Source: Treponema_I sp045616125 (GTDB taxonomy: Bacteria > Spirochaetota > Spirochaetia > Treponematales > Treponemataceae). Taken from it: a stretch of 64,000 nucleotides of DNA. A program made the translations under genes and the position numbers. Positions within the stretch are counted from its first letter, which is position 1. Each line of letters opens with the position of its first letter. The notes beneath the pieces are model-generated. The model was not told the origin of the DNA and did not search any database. It was given only the letters and a program-made list of their open reading frames with translations. The DNA lies in the NCBI GenBank assembly GCA_045616125.1, contig JAZLGC010000012.1, forward strand, positions 1-64,000, read 5' to 3'. This document shows, in pieces, positions 33,967 to 42,218 of the stretch.

Positions 33967-34584
33967 TCAGCAGATAACGCCTTTGGTAGACGGAATGGCT
34001 CCGTTCCTCCGCGGGTCAATTTCTGTTGCCTGACGGATAGCCCGGGCTGCAGCCTTGACCAGACCTTCCATTTTGTGGTGGTCGCTGCGGCCGCGGATGG
34101 TATCCAGATGCAGGTTACACCGGCCGGTGCTGACAAAGCCCTGCCAGAAGTCTTCAAAGCAGTCTGTCTGGAAACTGGCCTGTTTACCGTCTGCGTTGAT
34201 GCTTACTAGTGGAATGCCGGTAAGGGAAGCATTGCATACCAGATAGGGGCGTCCACCAAAGTCTACGGCTGCCTGACACAGACTTTCATCCATGGGGTAC
34301 AGGCAGCTGCCGCTCCGGTAAATGCCGGCACAGTCTCCCAGTGCTTTGGCAAAAGCCATGCCCAGAGCAATACCGGTGTCTTCTATCAGGTGGTGCTGGT
34401 CAACTTCCAGATCTCCCTTAATTGACCCCGAAAGATCAAAAAGACCGTGCTTGCAGAAGGAATTCAGCATGTGAAAAAAGAACCCGATGGGGCAGTCCAC
34501 ATCGCATTTTCCGGTACCGTCAATGTTCAGTGTCAGCGTAATCTGGGTTTCTTTTGTATTCCGTTCAATGGTTGCCGTTCTCAT
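33967..34584 (-). CDS. hisB: Imidazoleglycerol-phosphate dehydratase
   Basis: 205 residues, monofunctional. Metal-binding signatures: NSFCKHGLFDLSGSIKGDLEVDQHHLIEDTGIALG (key part DQHHLIEDTGI) and RSDHHKMEGLVKAAARAI near the C-terminus. It removes water from imidazoleglycerol phosphate in step 6 of histidine synthesis. The ATG overlaps the hisG stop by 4 bases, so hisGB are coupled and share the leader attenuator. Confidence 0.96.
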   Translation of the reverse strand: MRTATIERNTKETQITLTLNIDGTGKCDVDCPIGFFFHMLNSFCKHGLFDLSGSIKGDLEVDQHHLIEDTGIALGMAFAKALGDCAGIYRSGSCLYPMDESLCQAAVDFGGRPYLVCNASLTGIPLVSINADGKQASFQTDCFEDFWQGFVSTGRCNLHLDTIRGRSDHHKMEGLVKAAARAIRQATEIDPRRNGAIPSTKGVIC

Positions 34585-35435
34585 GCCATTACCTTACGCA
34601 GGTCGTATTCCAGAATATCGGTGGCGCCCAGTGATTTCAGTTTTGGCAGCAGGTTCGGTACTTCAGATTTCTTAACGGCAATTTTAATGGCATAGCCGTC
34701 ATCACCGTACAGTGGAGAAATGGTGGGGCTCTTCATAGAAGGCAGACCTTTAACCAGATCTTCAAAGCGGGCGCGAGAAACGTTCATTTCAAGCATTACG
34801 CGGTCACGGGCATCAATAACGGCTTCAAAGAGCATCTTCAGTTCCATGATTTTCTTTTTCTTTTCAGGATCTTCCATGGCGGCTTTGGAAGCGAACATAC
34901 AGGTAGAACTGGTCATGATGGTATCAACAATGCGGAGCCCGTTTTCAATCAGGGTACGGCCGGTAGAAGTATTGTCGATAATCATGTCGGCATCATCCGG
35001 TGGGAAAACTTCTGTTGCGCCGTAAGTGCGGATTACCTGACTGTCATAGCCTTTTGAATCAAGCCATTCTTTGGCGATTGCTTCATATTCGGTAGCAACG
35101 ATCATGTGGCGGCTTTTAATGGCTGCGTCGTCAATTTCGTTGGGAACGGCAGCAACAATACGTACGGGATCAAAGCCAAAGTCCATGATTTCAACAACAT
35201 CGGCATTGGTTTCCTTAATCCAGTCGCGACCGGTAAAGCCAACATCGTGAGCACCCAGTTCCAGCAGTTTGCCGATGTTCTGTGGCTTCATTACTTTTGC
35301 TTCAAGATCGTCCTGGTTTACGGTTGGACGGTAGGCGCGCTCCGGCAGTTTGATGGTAATGCCGGCGCCGGTGAACAGGCTTACTACGCTGTCGTAGATG
35401 CGTCCTTTAGGTAACAGAATCTTTAATTTTTCCAT
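34581..35435 (-). CDS. hisG: ATP phosphoribosyltransferase, long form
   Basis: 284 residues. Begins LKILLPKGRIYDSVVSLFTGAG; has VGFTGRDWIKET, the PRPP-binding region DDADMIIDNTSTGRTLIENG and a C-terminal regulatory domain (PTISPLYGDDGYAIKIAVKK) of the kind that binds histidine. It commits ATP and PRPP to the pathway and should be feedback-inhibited, so no HisZ is needed. AAGGAG lies before the ATG. Transcription passes a histidine-leader attenuator ~290 bases upstream. Confidence 0.96.
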   Translation of the reverse strand: MEKLKILLPKGRIYDSVVSLFTGAGITIKLPERAYRPTVNQDDLEAKVMKPQNIGKLLELGAHDVGFTGRDWIKETNADVVEIMDFGFDPVRIVAAVPNEIDDAAIKSRHMIVATEYEAIAKEWLDSKGYDSQVIRTYGATEVFPPDDADMIIDNTSTGRTLIENGLRIVDTIMTSSTCMFASKAAMEDPEKKKKIMELKMLFEAVIDARDRVMLEMNVSRARFEDLVKGLPSMKSPTISPLYGDDGYAIKIAVKKSEVPNLLPKLKSLGATDILEYDLRKVMA

Positions 35436-35727
35436 AGGGTACTCCTTTTTAGAGAATATAAATGTTGCAGTATTTTCAACTGCTTAAAAACAAATATCAA
35501 AAGCATATTTCCACAAACCTTCCGGATTGCCAGTACATCCAAAATCGCTCGATATCGTCGCTATTGGTGAATCCCGGCGTAGAAACTATATAAAGTCCAT
35601 GCTTACCGCATGGACGCCGGGTTTCAACAATTTTTGTATGTACTGTCACTCCTCCCGATTTGTGGCATTTCTGTGTAATGCCTTTCTACAGATAGTTTTC
35701 CAGCAATTTTCTATGGACACAGTCAAT
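35436..35727 (-). other. Untranslated stretch between his attenuator and hisG
   Basis: No gene is supported. A nested palindrome occupies 35569-35625: outer arms GAATCCCGGCG/CGCCGGGTTTC, inner hairpin GTCCATGC/GCATGGAC. It is probably another dispersed repeat, lying in the hisGB leader RNA. Confidence 0.5.
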
Positions 35728-35772
35728 AAAAAAAGCCGCTCTCCTGGACTTTTGGGGTCAGGATGCGGCTTT
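35728..35772 (-). terminator. his attenuator terminator
   Basis: Minus strand: AAAGCCGC...GCGGCTTT stem with additional pairing (ATCCT/AGGAG) and a U-run of seven. It follows the histidine-rich leader peptide by about 40 bases, the geometry of transcription attenuation. Confidence 0.88.
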
Positions 35773-35812
35773 CTTTTTACTGCACATACAGCAATCACAA
35801 CGGCTCACAATC

Positions 35813-35869
35813 CTAACGGCCTTTATGGTGAGAATGGTGGTGATGTGCGTGCAGTTTTACTGAAGTCAT
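35813..35869 (-). CDS. hisL: His operon leader peptide
   Basis: 18 residues, MTSVKLHAHHHHSHHKGR, with seven His among residues 7-15. Ribosome stalling at these codons when charged tRNA-His is scarce should let transcription pass the downstream terminator into hisG and hisB. The start codon is only 7 bases after a strong -10 box, so the leader appears to be translated from a leaderless transcript. Confidence 0.92.
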   Translation of the reverse strand: MTSVKLHAHHHHSHHKGR

Positions 35870-35876
35870 AACAGCA

Positions 35877-35905
35877 TTATTAAACTCATGTTTTGTTTTT
35901 GTCAA
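35877..35905 (-). promoter_or_regulatory. Promoter of hisL-hisG-hisB
   Basis: Minus strand: consensus -35 TTGACA (35905-35900), 17-base spacer, -10 TAATAA (35882-35877), then TGCTGTT and the leader ATG. Confidence 0.85.
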
Positions 35906-35972
35906 TAGTAACACGACGTGTGTAACGGGGAATCCGTGGACGCTCACGGGCTTGCTGCGGTACAATGGACTC

Positions 35973-36881
35973 ATGAATATCCATGTACTTGAAATGCCTT
36001 TGGACTTTGGTGCAAGCCGCCATGGTTCGGATATGGGCCCCTCTGCCATTCGTCTGGCAGGACTCCGCGAAACGGTGGAACGCCTTGGCCATACTACGGC
36101 AAAATATTTTTCCCCTATGAATGTCGATCCTCAGGAATACCAGACGCTGCGTAATCCTAAAGCAAAATATCTTGTTCCTATTACCACTGCCTGTACCCAG
36201 CTTGCCCAGGCGGTAGACACTGTTGCAACAGAAGGTGGTTTTCCGCTGGTTCTTGGCGGTGACCACAGCATTGTTCTTGGCTCTCTTGCCGGCATGTCAG
36301 CTGCCTGCCGTAAAAGCGGAAAATCACTGGGAGTGCTCTATGTTGATGCCCATGGCGACTTCAATACCTGTGACACCTCTCCTTCCGGAAACATTCACGG
36401 TATGTGTCTGTCAGGTTCCTGCGGTATCGGTATTCCGGAACTGACCAACCTGTACTTTGACGGCGTTAAGGTAGATCCAAAAAACGTGTGTTATGTGGGA
36501 CTCCGCGACATTGATGCAGAAGAGCGCAAACTGATGAAAGATGCCGGTGTTACCGCCTTTACCATGTCCGATATTGACCGGCAGGGATTTAACACCGTTG
36601 TCCGCCAGGTTGTAGAATTCTTTACCGGCCGGGTGGATCAGGTTCACCTGAGTTTTGACCTTGATGCCATTGACCCTCAGTGGGCGCCTGGTGTCGGTAT
36701 TCAGGTGCCGGGTGGTCTTACCAGCCGGGAAGCCCTTTTCCTGATGGAAGAAGTAAGCTGCACCGGCCTTGTTAAATCTGCAGATTTCGTAGAAGTAAAC
36801 CCATCCTGCGACGTTCAGAACAAAACTGCCCGCATGGCTGTAGCCCTTATTGCACGTCTGCTTGGTGACCGGCTGTACTGA
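35973..36881 (+). CDS. rocF: Arginase
   Basis: 302 residues. Manganese ligands are visible: GGDHSIVLGS, DAHGDFNT with SGNIHGM, and SFDLDAIDPQWAPGVG with PGGLTSREA; the GNxHGM pattern and length fit arginase rather than agmatinase. It would convert arginine to ornithine and urea. ATG 35973 is used because the protein family starts at NIHVLEMPLDFGASRHGSDMGP (first part shown). A TACAAT box ends 6 bases before it, without a ribosome-binding site. It is divergent from hisL. Confidence 0.9.
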   Translation: MNIHVLEMPLDFGASRHGSDMGPSAIRLAGLRETVERLGHTTAKYFSPMNVDPQEYQTLRNPKAKYLVPITTACTQLAQAVDTVATEGGFPLVLGGDHSIVLGSLAGMSAACRKSGKSLGVLYVDAHGDFNTCDTSPSGNIHGMCLSGSCGIGIPELTNLYFDGVKVDPKNVCYVGLRDIDAEERKLMKDAGVTAFTMSDIDRQGFNTVVRQVVEFFTGRVDQVHLSFDLDAIDPQWAPGVGIQVPGGLTSREALFLMEEVSCTGLVKSADFVEVNPSCDVQNKTARMAVALIARLLGDRLY

Positions 36882-36887
36882 TTCCTC

Positions 36888-38087
36888 TTATCGGGCAGCT
36901 TCCCGGAATTCTTCAAGGAAGGCAGTTCGTTCAGCTTTACTGATGAATGCACTGCCAATATCCTGCAGCATGCTGTCGCTGGCGGCGGCATAGAACCGGA
37001 CATCACTTGCCTGAGTATCTGCTGCTTCTGCCGACGATGTTAATGGAGCCAGCCCACTGACAATACTGATGGTAGAAACTTCGTCATTGCTGGTTAAGAA
37101 ATCAAGAAGTTTCAGGGTTTCTGCATCAGCATCTTTCTGCTTTTGATGAACACCTGCCACACAAAGCGCCGGTAATACCAGAGATCTGCTGTACGACTGG
37201 CCTGCCGTTCTGTTAGCCGGCATAAAAGAGTCAGTAAAATTCTGTACTACCCTGAAGTTCATGGTTCGGTGTACGGAAAGTGGCATGAAAACAATTTCAG
37301 CCTGTCCATCTTCCATAAGTATTTCTACGTAATTATTCTTGCGGGTCTGCCAGTCGGGATGAAGAATATCCTTTTCCTGCCAGATTTTCAGCATATCAAT
37401 AACGCTTTGCAGGGTTGCTCCTTCATCATTCAGTGGAACATTGCGTATTTCTTCAAAGATGCTGTTTTTCAGTCCCTTTTGTTCGGCTTCTGCTGTCAGA
37501 CGATTCAGCTGTACGGCAGTTTCAGCATTCCAGGTTGATTCAATAAGTGAAGAAATAAACATGGAAAGGGCCCTGTCGGTAAATCCGGGTATTACTATGG
37601 GCCAGCGTGCCGTATTCGGTTTCCCCAGACTGTTTTCTGCGTATGCCGTTACTTCATCCAGCGTGCGGGGCATTCCTTCCGGATTATTCCTGAGATTTCT
37701 GATGCGGTACGCAATTTCTGCATGATCTGATAACATGGGCATCCATTGATCCGATAGAGTCCTGATGGTAGTCGGGTAACGTGCGTACAAATCCTTCGGC
37801 GGTGTAATCAGTTTTTCTGAAACGCTTTCTGCATTGCTGCCATACCAGGAAACAAGGATAGAAATTCCTTTATTTTTCTTAAGAACCTGTGCTAAAGGCA
37901 TGGAGTCATCCAGTACAAGAACGGTGTATGGGGTATCGCCATACCATCGGTCCAGAGTGTTGGTAAAAGTTTCACGGATATTCTCGTCAACACCATAGAA
38001 TCCGATTGTGGGTACTGATGGCTTACTGCAGGAAAAAAAGATAAAAAAGGTCGAAAGAATCAGGAAAAATACTACTACGCGCTTCAT
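36888..38087 (-). CDS. Lipoprotein resembling an extracellular solute-binding protein
   Basis: 399 residues from ATG 38087. Signal peptide MKRVVVFFLILSTFFIFFSC with lipobox FFSC gives a lipid-anchored protein. The body has the layout of a type 2 periplasmic sugar/solute-binding protein (DMLKIWQEKDILHPDWQ, GQAEIVFMPLSVHRTM), but no ABC transporter genes are adjacent. Ligand unknown. The promoter leaves only 6 bases before the ATG. Convergent with the arginase gene, 6 bases apart. Confidence 0.7.
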   Translation of the reverse strand: MKRVVVFFLILSTFFIFFSCSKPSVPTIGFYGVDENIRETFTNTLDRWYGDTPYTVLVLDDSMPLAQVLKKNKGISILVSWYGSNAESVSEKLITPPKDLYARYPTTIRTLSDQWMPMLSDHAEIAYRIRNLRNNPEGMPRTLDEVTAYAENSLGKPNTARWPIVIPGFTDRALSMFISSLIESTWNAETAVQLNRLTAEAEQKGLKNSIFEEIRNVPLNDEGATLQSVIDMLKIWQEKDILHPDWQTRKNNYVEILMEDGQAEIVFMPLSVHRTMNFRVVQNFTDSFMPANRTAGQSYSRSLVLPALCVAGVHQKQKDADAETLKLLDFLTSNDEVSTISIVSGLAPLTSSAEAADTQASDVRFYAAASDSMLQDIGSAFISKAERTAFLEEFREAAR

Positions 38088-38093
38088 AATTGT

Positions 38094-38143
38094 AGTGTAG
38101 CACATCGGGCAGGGTGTGCAAAAAAAAGTTTTGAACTTATAAT
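38094..38143. promoter_or_regulatory. Overlapping divergent promoters
   Basis: Minus strand for the lipoprotein gene: -35 TTGCAC (38121-38116), 16 bases, -10 TACACT (38099-38094), 6 bases to ATG. Plus strand for the secreted-protein gene: -10 TATAAT at 38138-38143, then GAGGAAGGA as ribosome-binding site. Confidence 0.65.
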
Positions 38144-38160
38144 GGAATAACGAGGAAGGA

Positions 38161-39240
38161 ATGAAAAAAATAGTTGTTACCCGCATCATCACAACTTTGT
38201 TACTGCTGGGTTTAGCCGTACCGGCTGTTTTTTCACAACAGGCGGATGTAACGGTTTATGACAAGATAGATGATGCTTTCATGACCAAGTCTCCGGAAAG
38301 TGTCAGAAAACTTCTTGAAAAAGAAAGAGATTCGTCCGGTTATCCCGATCTTGAAGAATACGTTCTGAAAAAGTCGCGTGGCCTTTTGATATCCAATCAG
38401 CTGGAACTGATTCAGGAAATGGCCCTGGCCCTTATCGATAACAATCTTGACTGTCAGGATGCTGTTAATCTGTATGTTATTGTTGAGCGTGCCATTGATA
38501 AGCGCGAAGCTACCCTTGAAGGTGAACGGGCACAGGCAAAAGCAGAAGCAGAATATGTAGCCAGTCAGACTGAAGAAAAGAAAGAGGAAGCAAAGAAAAC
38601 GTACTCTGCTATGGGAAATGCTACCAGCGGCGAAACGGTATACGTAAGTGCCACCGCCAGTCAGTATTACTCTCCTGTTACCTGGGATGCAACGCTTCTT
38701 ATCGGCGATTTGGGAATTCTTACCGATAATGGTCTGAACATGAAGCTTGGTCTTGGTGTTATGGGATCTGTTTTCTTCCGTGATGACCGGTTTTCTGCAG
38801 GACTTAATGTATACGCCGATGATCTGCTGATTGCTTTTACTCCGGAAAATAAAAACAATGCCATAGTTGATCTTGTTCCTGCTCTTTCGTATGTGCCTTT
38901 AGACGAAAACCTGTTTCTTCGTGCCGGTTTCTCAATCCAGCAGAACGAAGGTGTATCATTTTTCTCGCCGGTAATTGGTGTAGGAATGTCCCACCAGCTT
39001 CCAAACATGAATGCTGCCAGCTGGTATGTTGATTATTATCCGGCACATCTTGCTTTCATGTATAATCTTGCCTTCTGTGGTGGTGCTGGAGGGAACCTTT
39101 CCTTCGGACTGTCACGTGTTGGATCAAATATCCTGTCATTTACCCTTGGGGCACGCGAAAACATTATGATAACAAAGACAGGAAGCGTAAAAAGTCGTAC
39201 CCGTATAAACTTAGGATTTGGAGTTGGATGTAATGAATAA
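38161..39240 (+). CDS. Secreted protein with coiled-coil and beta-barrel-like C-terminus
   Basis: 359 residues. Signal peptide (MKKIVVTRIITTLLLLGLAV, cleavage near FSQQ). Residues 30-140 are helical and charged (REATLEGERAQAKAEAEY); residues 155-359 alternate hydrophobic and polar residues and end in an aromatic-poor strand, as in treponemal outer-membrane barrel proteins. Family not recognised by name. Its end overlaps the next gene by 8 bases, so the two proteins probably work together. Confidence 0.65.
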   Translation: MKKIVVTRIITTLLLLGLAVPAVFSQQADVTVYDKIDDAFMTKSPESVRKLLEKERDSSGYPDLEEYVLKKSRGLLISNQLELIQEMALALIDNNLDCQDAVNLYVIVERAIDKREATLEGERAQAKAEAEYVASQTEEKKEEAKKTYSAMGNATSGETVYVSATASQYYSPVTWDATLLIGDLGILTDNGLNMKLGLGVMGSVFFRDDRFSAGLNVYADDLLIAFTPENKNNAIVDLVPALSYVPLDENLFLRAGFSIQQNEGVSFFSPVIGVGMSHQLPNMNAASWYVDYYPAHLAFMYNLAFCGGAGGNLSFGLSRVGSNILSFTLGARENIMITKTGSVKSRTRINLGFGVGCNE

Positions 39241-40732
39241 AAAAGTTATTTCACTGGTAATAATGATTTGTCTGCTCTGTACAGCTGTATTTGCTCAAAG
39301 TGCACTTACTGACCGCTATCTTAAAGCTGCCAGTGATCAGTATGCTAACCGTAATAATGCAAAAGCTTTTGAACATATTAATACTGTTTTAAAGCAGTAT
39401 AACGGAAAAACTCCACCGGCAAATGTCATTCTTCTTGCTCAGGCCATTTATGGTGATTATCTTACGGAAATCAAAAATACCAATGATAAGTTCCGGTTTA
39501 CCGAGTTCCAGGCAACTCTAAAGGAATTCCCGTATGTTGCTGATGACAGTCTTTCGCGTCAGCTTCGGATTGTAACGGCACAGTTTGTTGCGCAGGCCGA
39601 AGAAGAAGAGCGGCAAGCCCGTGAAGCACTGGCAGGAACAGCAAGCCGTTCAGATTCCGATGAAATCAAGAAGATGCTGGAATCGCAGGCACTGGCGGCA
39701 GAACATTCTGCAGCAGCCATGCGTGCTACCAGCGAAGATATCAATCGCGCCCTTGAATCATTTACCAGCAGTCAGCTGAGTCTTAATGAACAGCTGAATG
39801 AAAACCTGAACGAACAGTTGAATCAGGCAAACGGACGCCTTCTTGATTCCGTAAAGGAAAGCCTTGAAGCATCAAATAATGAAAATGCAGCCCAGACCAG
39901 CCGCCTGCTTCTGATTCTCATTATTATTGCCGTACTGTTCCTGATTGCTATTATTACGGTAATGGTAAACGTGCATCTATCCCGCAAACAGCAGGCTATG
40001 TTTGCCCAGACTCTGCGTGTTGTATCTGAACTGCAGCGCATCCCTTACGAAGAAAGCGGCAGTCTGAAACTTGCCAATATGTATGCCGGTATGCGTGCTA
40101 TTGAAGAAGCCGGTGAGTCTATGGGCCGCCCACGCTTACAGCAGTTTGCCCAGAAAGAAGTAAATGACGAACTTCGTGCAGAACTTCGTGATCTGGCTGC
40201 AGAGTGCGAAATCAAAGGTCAGATGATTGATAAAGCAACGGGAAGAAAGAACAACAGCAAAAACGTTGCCGAACTGGTGTTCAAAATTGCCCAGAAGTTG
40301 AATCTTGGTGAATACACCAGCATGCTCTATTTCTGTGCTTCAATGGTATATGATATCGGATTCCTGGCCATTGATTCTTCTCTTCTGGATAAAGAAAAAC
40401 TGACAGAAGAAGAAAAATATAAGATCCGCAGCCACGTTAAATCTGGTGTAGATCAGATTGATTTTGTTCCTGAAAAATTCCGCAGTGTATTCATCGAAGC
40501 AATTCTCATGCATCATGAAAATCTGAATGGAACCGGGTATCCGGATGGTCTTAAAGATGATGCCATTCCACCGGTTGCACGTATTATTCACGTTGTTGAG
40601 TCATTTATTGCTCAGATTTCAAAGCGTAATTATCGTGGAATCTTTGACAAGGAAACTGCAATCAAGGAATTACGTTCACATCCAGAACGCTACGACATCG
40701 ATATTATCGATGCCCTTGATACCTTAATCTGA
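39233..40732 (+). CDS. Membrane-anchored protein with degenerate HD-GYP domain
   Basis: 499 residues. Signal/anchor helix at 1-22, an export-side helical region to about residue 220 (with long coiled coil), a TM helix at about 225-246 (LLLILIIIAVLFLIAIITVM), then a cytoplasmic HD-GYP-like domain. The HHExxNGxGYP motif is intact (His427-His428, HHENLNGTGYPDGL), but the HD pair reads Tyr373-Asp374 (VYDIGFL instead of LHDIGKI) and the later VxD position is Glu (VVESF). Loss of metal ligands suggests a non-catalytic cyclic-di-GMP sensor. Coupled to the secreted protein upstream. Confidence 0.75.
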   Translation: MNKKVISLVIMICLLCTAVFAQSALTDRYLKAASDQYANRNNAKAFEHINTVLKQYNGKTPPANVILLAQAIYGDYLTEIKNTNDKFRFTEFQATLKEFPYVADDSLSRQLRIVTAQFVAQAEEEERQAREALAGTASRSDSDEIKKMLESQALAAEHSAAAMRATSEDINRALESFTSSQLSLNEQLNENLNEQLNQANGRLLDSVKESLEASNNENAAQTSRLLLILIIIAVLFLIAIITVMVNVHLSRKQQAMFAQTLRVVSELQRIPYEESGSLKLANMYAGMRAIEEAGESMGRPRLQQFAQKEVNDELRAELRDLAAECEIKGQMIDKATGRKNNSKNVAELVFKIAQKLNLGEYTSMLYFCASMVYDIGFLAIDSSLLDKEKLTEEEKYKIRSHVKSGVDQIDFVPEKFRSVFIEAILMHHENLNGTGYPDGLKDDAIPPVARIIHVVESFIAQISKRNYRGIFDKETAIKELRSHPERYDIDIIDALDTLI

Positions 40733-40753
40733 TTACACTGTCAATTTGTACTG

Positions 40754-40803
40754 AATACAGTCAAAACAGGCAATTCGGTAGATTTGTAAGTTTTGACTGT
40801 ATT
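40754..40803. repeat. 14-bp inverted repeat before hisA
   Basis: Perfect arms AATACAGTCAAAAC (40754-40767) and GTTTTGACTGTATT (40790-40803) with a 22-base loop, no T-run. It may end the previous transcript or act as an operator for hisA. Confidence 0.65.
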
Positions 40804-40829
40804 ATCAATCTCCGTATAATTATGCCCTA

Positions 40830-40859
40830 TTGTGCATATTTATACATCTTTGCTACACT
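40830..40859 (+). promoter_or_regulatory. hisA promoter, leaderless type
   Basis: -35 TTGTGC (40830-40835), 18-base spacer, -10 TACACT (40854-40859), then AACGCC and the ATG at 40866; no ribosome-binding site. Confidence 0.6.
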
Positions 40860-40865
40860 AACGCC

Positions 40866-42188
40866 ATGATTATCTCATCTATCGACTTAAAAGACGGGAA
40901 AGTTGTACAGCTTAAAAACGGGAAAGACCTGATTATTGAGCGCGACGATCCTGATGCCCTCATCAATGAATTCAACATGTACGGCGAAGTTGCCGTGATC
41001 GACCTTGATGCTGCCCTTGGAAATATTGTTACAGAAGGGAAAAACCGCGGCACCACAGCTAATACCGAGCTGTTGAAAAGCCTGCTGCGGAAAGGTAATG
41101 TCCGCGTTGGCGGTGGCATTAAAGACGTAAAAAAAGCAAAGGAACTGATTTCTCTGGGTGCAGAAAAAGTAATCATCGGTTCTGCTGCCTGGGCAAATGA
41201 CGAAGACCGTGCTGCCGGAAAACTGCTGAACACTGCGTTCCTTGATGAACTGACTGCTGCCATCGGTAAACAGCGCATTATCATCAGTGTAGATGCCATT
41301 AACGGAAAAATTGCCGTAAAAGGTTGGACAGAAACCAACGGTATTGATCTGATTGATGGAGCAAAAGCTGCAGAATCTTATGCCAGCGAATTGCTCTTTA
41401 CCTGTGTAGAAAAAGAAGGCTGCATGCAGGGAACTGACATGGAAGCAGCCAGAAAACTGCGCGAAGCCGTAAAATGCCGCATTGTAGTTGCCGGTGGTGT
41501 TTCTACCCTTGAAGAAGCTGTTGCTCTTGAAAAAATGGGCTGTGATGTACAGATGGGTATGGCATTGTATACCGGAAAAGTATCCTTAAAAGAAGCCTTT
41601 ATTGAATGCCTGAACTGGGAAAAAGCTGCGGAAACTACTGCAGGTCTGATTCCAGTAATTGCCCAGAGCCCCGACGGTCAGGTTCTTATGATGGGATATG
41701 CCAACAAAGAAGCATTCAACAAGACTTTTGACGTAAAGAAACTGACTTTCTGGAGCCGCACCCGTAATGTGCTTTGGACAAAAGGCGAGCACAGCGGCCA
41801 CCATTTAAGCGTACTGAAACTGCGGGTTGACTGTGACCGTGACACCGTCCTTGCAACTGTTATTCCACACGGCGGTGTATGTCATACCGGTAGTTATACC
41901 TGTTTCTCTGCAGAACCGGATGCTGCAAGTACTATGGAACGTCTGTATGCAACTATTGCAGACCGTTTTGCCAACCCGGTACCCGGCTCTTATACTGCTA
42001 CTCTTGATGACAAGCGTGTTCGTGAAAAGGTAGAGGAAGAAGCAGAAGAAGTTACTGAAGCAGAAGGAAAAGATGAAGTTATCTGGGAGTGCGCTGACCT
42101 GCTCTACTTCCTGAATGTATTAATGTACAAAGAAGGCGTTACCTGGGCTGACGTTATGGCCGAACTTGACCGCCGCCACAAAAAATAA
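40866..42188 (+). CDS. hisA-hisIE: HisA-HisI-HisE fusion of histidine biosynthesis
   Basis: 440 residues with three enzymes in one chain. Residues 1-~235: HisA barrel (MIISSIDLKDGKVVQL with the first catalytic Asp; RVGGGIKDVKKAKELISLGA; SVDAINGKIAVKGWTE with the second). About 250-345: HisI, with WSRTRNVLWTKGEHSGHH, DCDRDTVLATV and GGVCHTGSYTCF zinc and substrate sites. About 350-440: HisE, with KVEEEAEEV and WECADLLYFLNVLM. It covers steps 2, 3 and 4 of the pathway. HisIE fusions are common; fusion to HisA is not. HisF would be an alternative for the barrel but IDLKDGK fits HisA. hisD follows after 30 bases. Confidence 0.9.
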   Translation: MIISSIDLKDGKVVQLKNGKDLIIERDDPDALINEFNMYGEVAVIDLDAALGNIVTEGKNRGTTANTELLKSLLRKGNVRVGGGIKDVKKAKELISLGAEKVIIGSAAWANDEDRAAGKLLNTAFLDELTAAIGKQRIIISVDAINGKIAVKGWTETNGIDLIDGAKAAESYASELLFTCVEKEGCMQGTDMEAARKLREAVKCRIVVAGGVSTLEEAVALEKMGCDVQMGMALYTGKVSLKEAFIECLNWEKAAETTAGLIPVIAQSPDGQVLMMGYANKEAFNKTFDVKKLTFWSRTRNVLWTKGEHSGHHLSVLKLRVDCDRDTVLATVIPHGGVCHTGSYTCFSAEPDAASTMERLYATIADRFANPVPGSYTATLDDKRVREKVEEEAEEVTEAEGKDEVIWECADLLYFLNVLMYKEGVTWADVMAELDRRHKK

Positions 42189-42218
42189 GACAAATCTGGA
42201 TGTATCAAGGAGACAGAC

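Noticed and set aside
35813..36049. 78-codon reading of the his leader frame
   Set aside because: The upstream part lies before the promoter and in the arginase gene; only the last 18 codons form the histidine-rich peptide.
35973..36881. Agmatinase or formimidoylglutamase
   Set aside because: Metal-site spacing, PGVG segment and length fit arginase; certainty would need an alignment.
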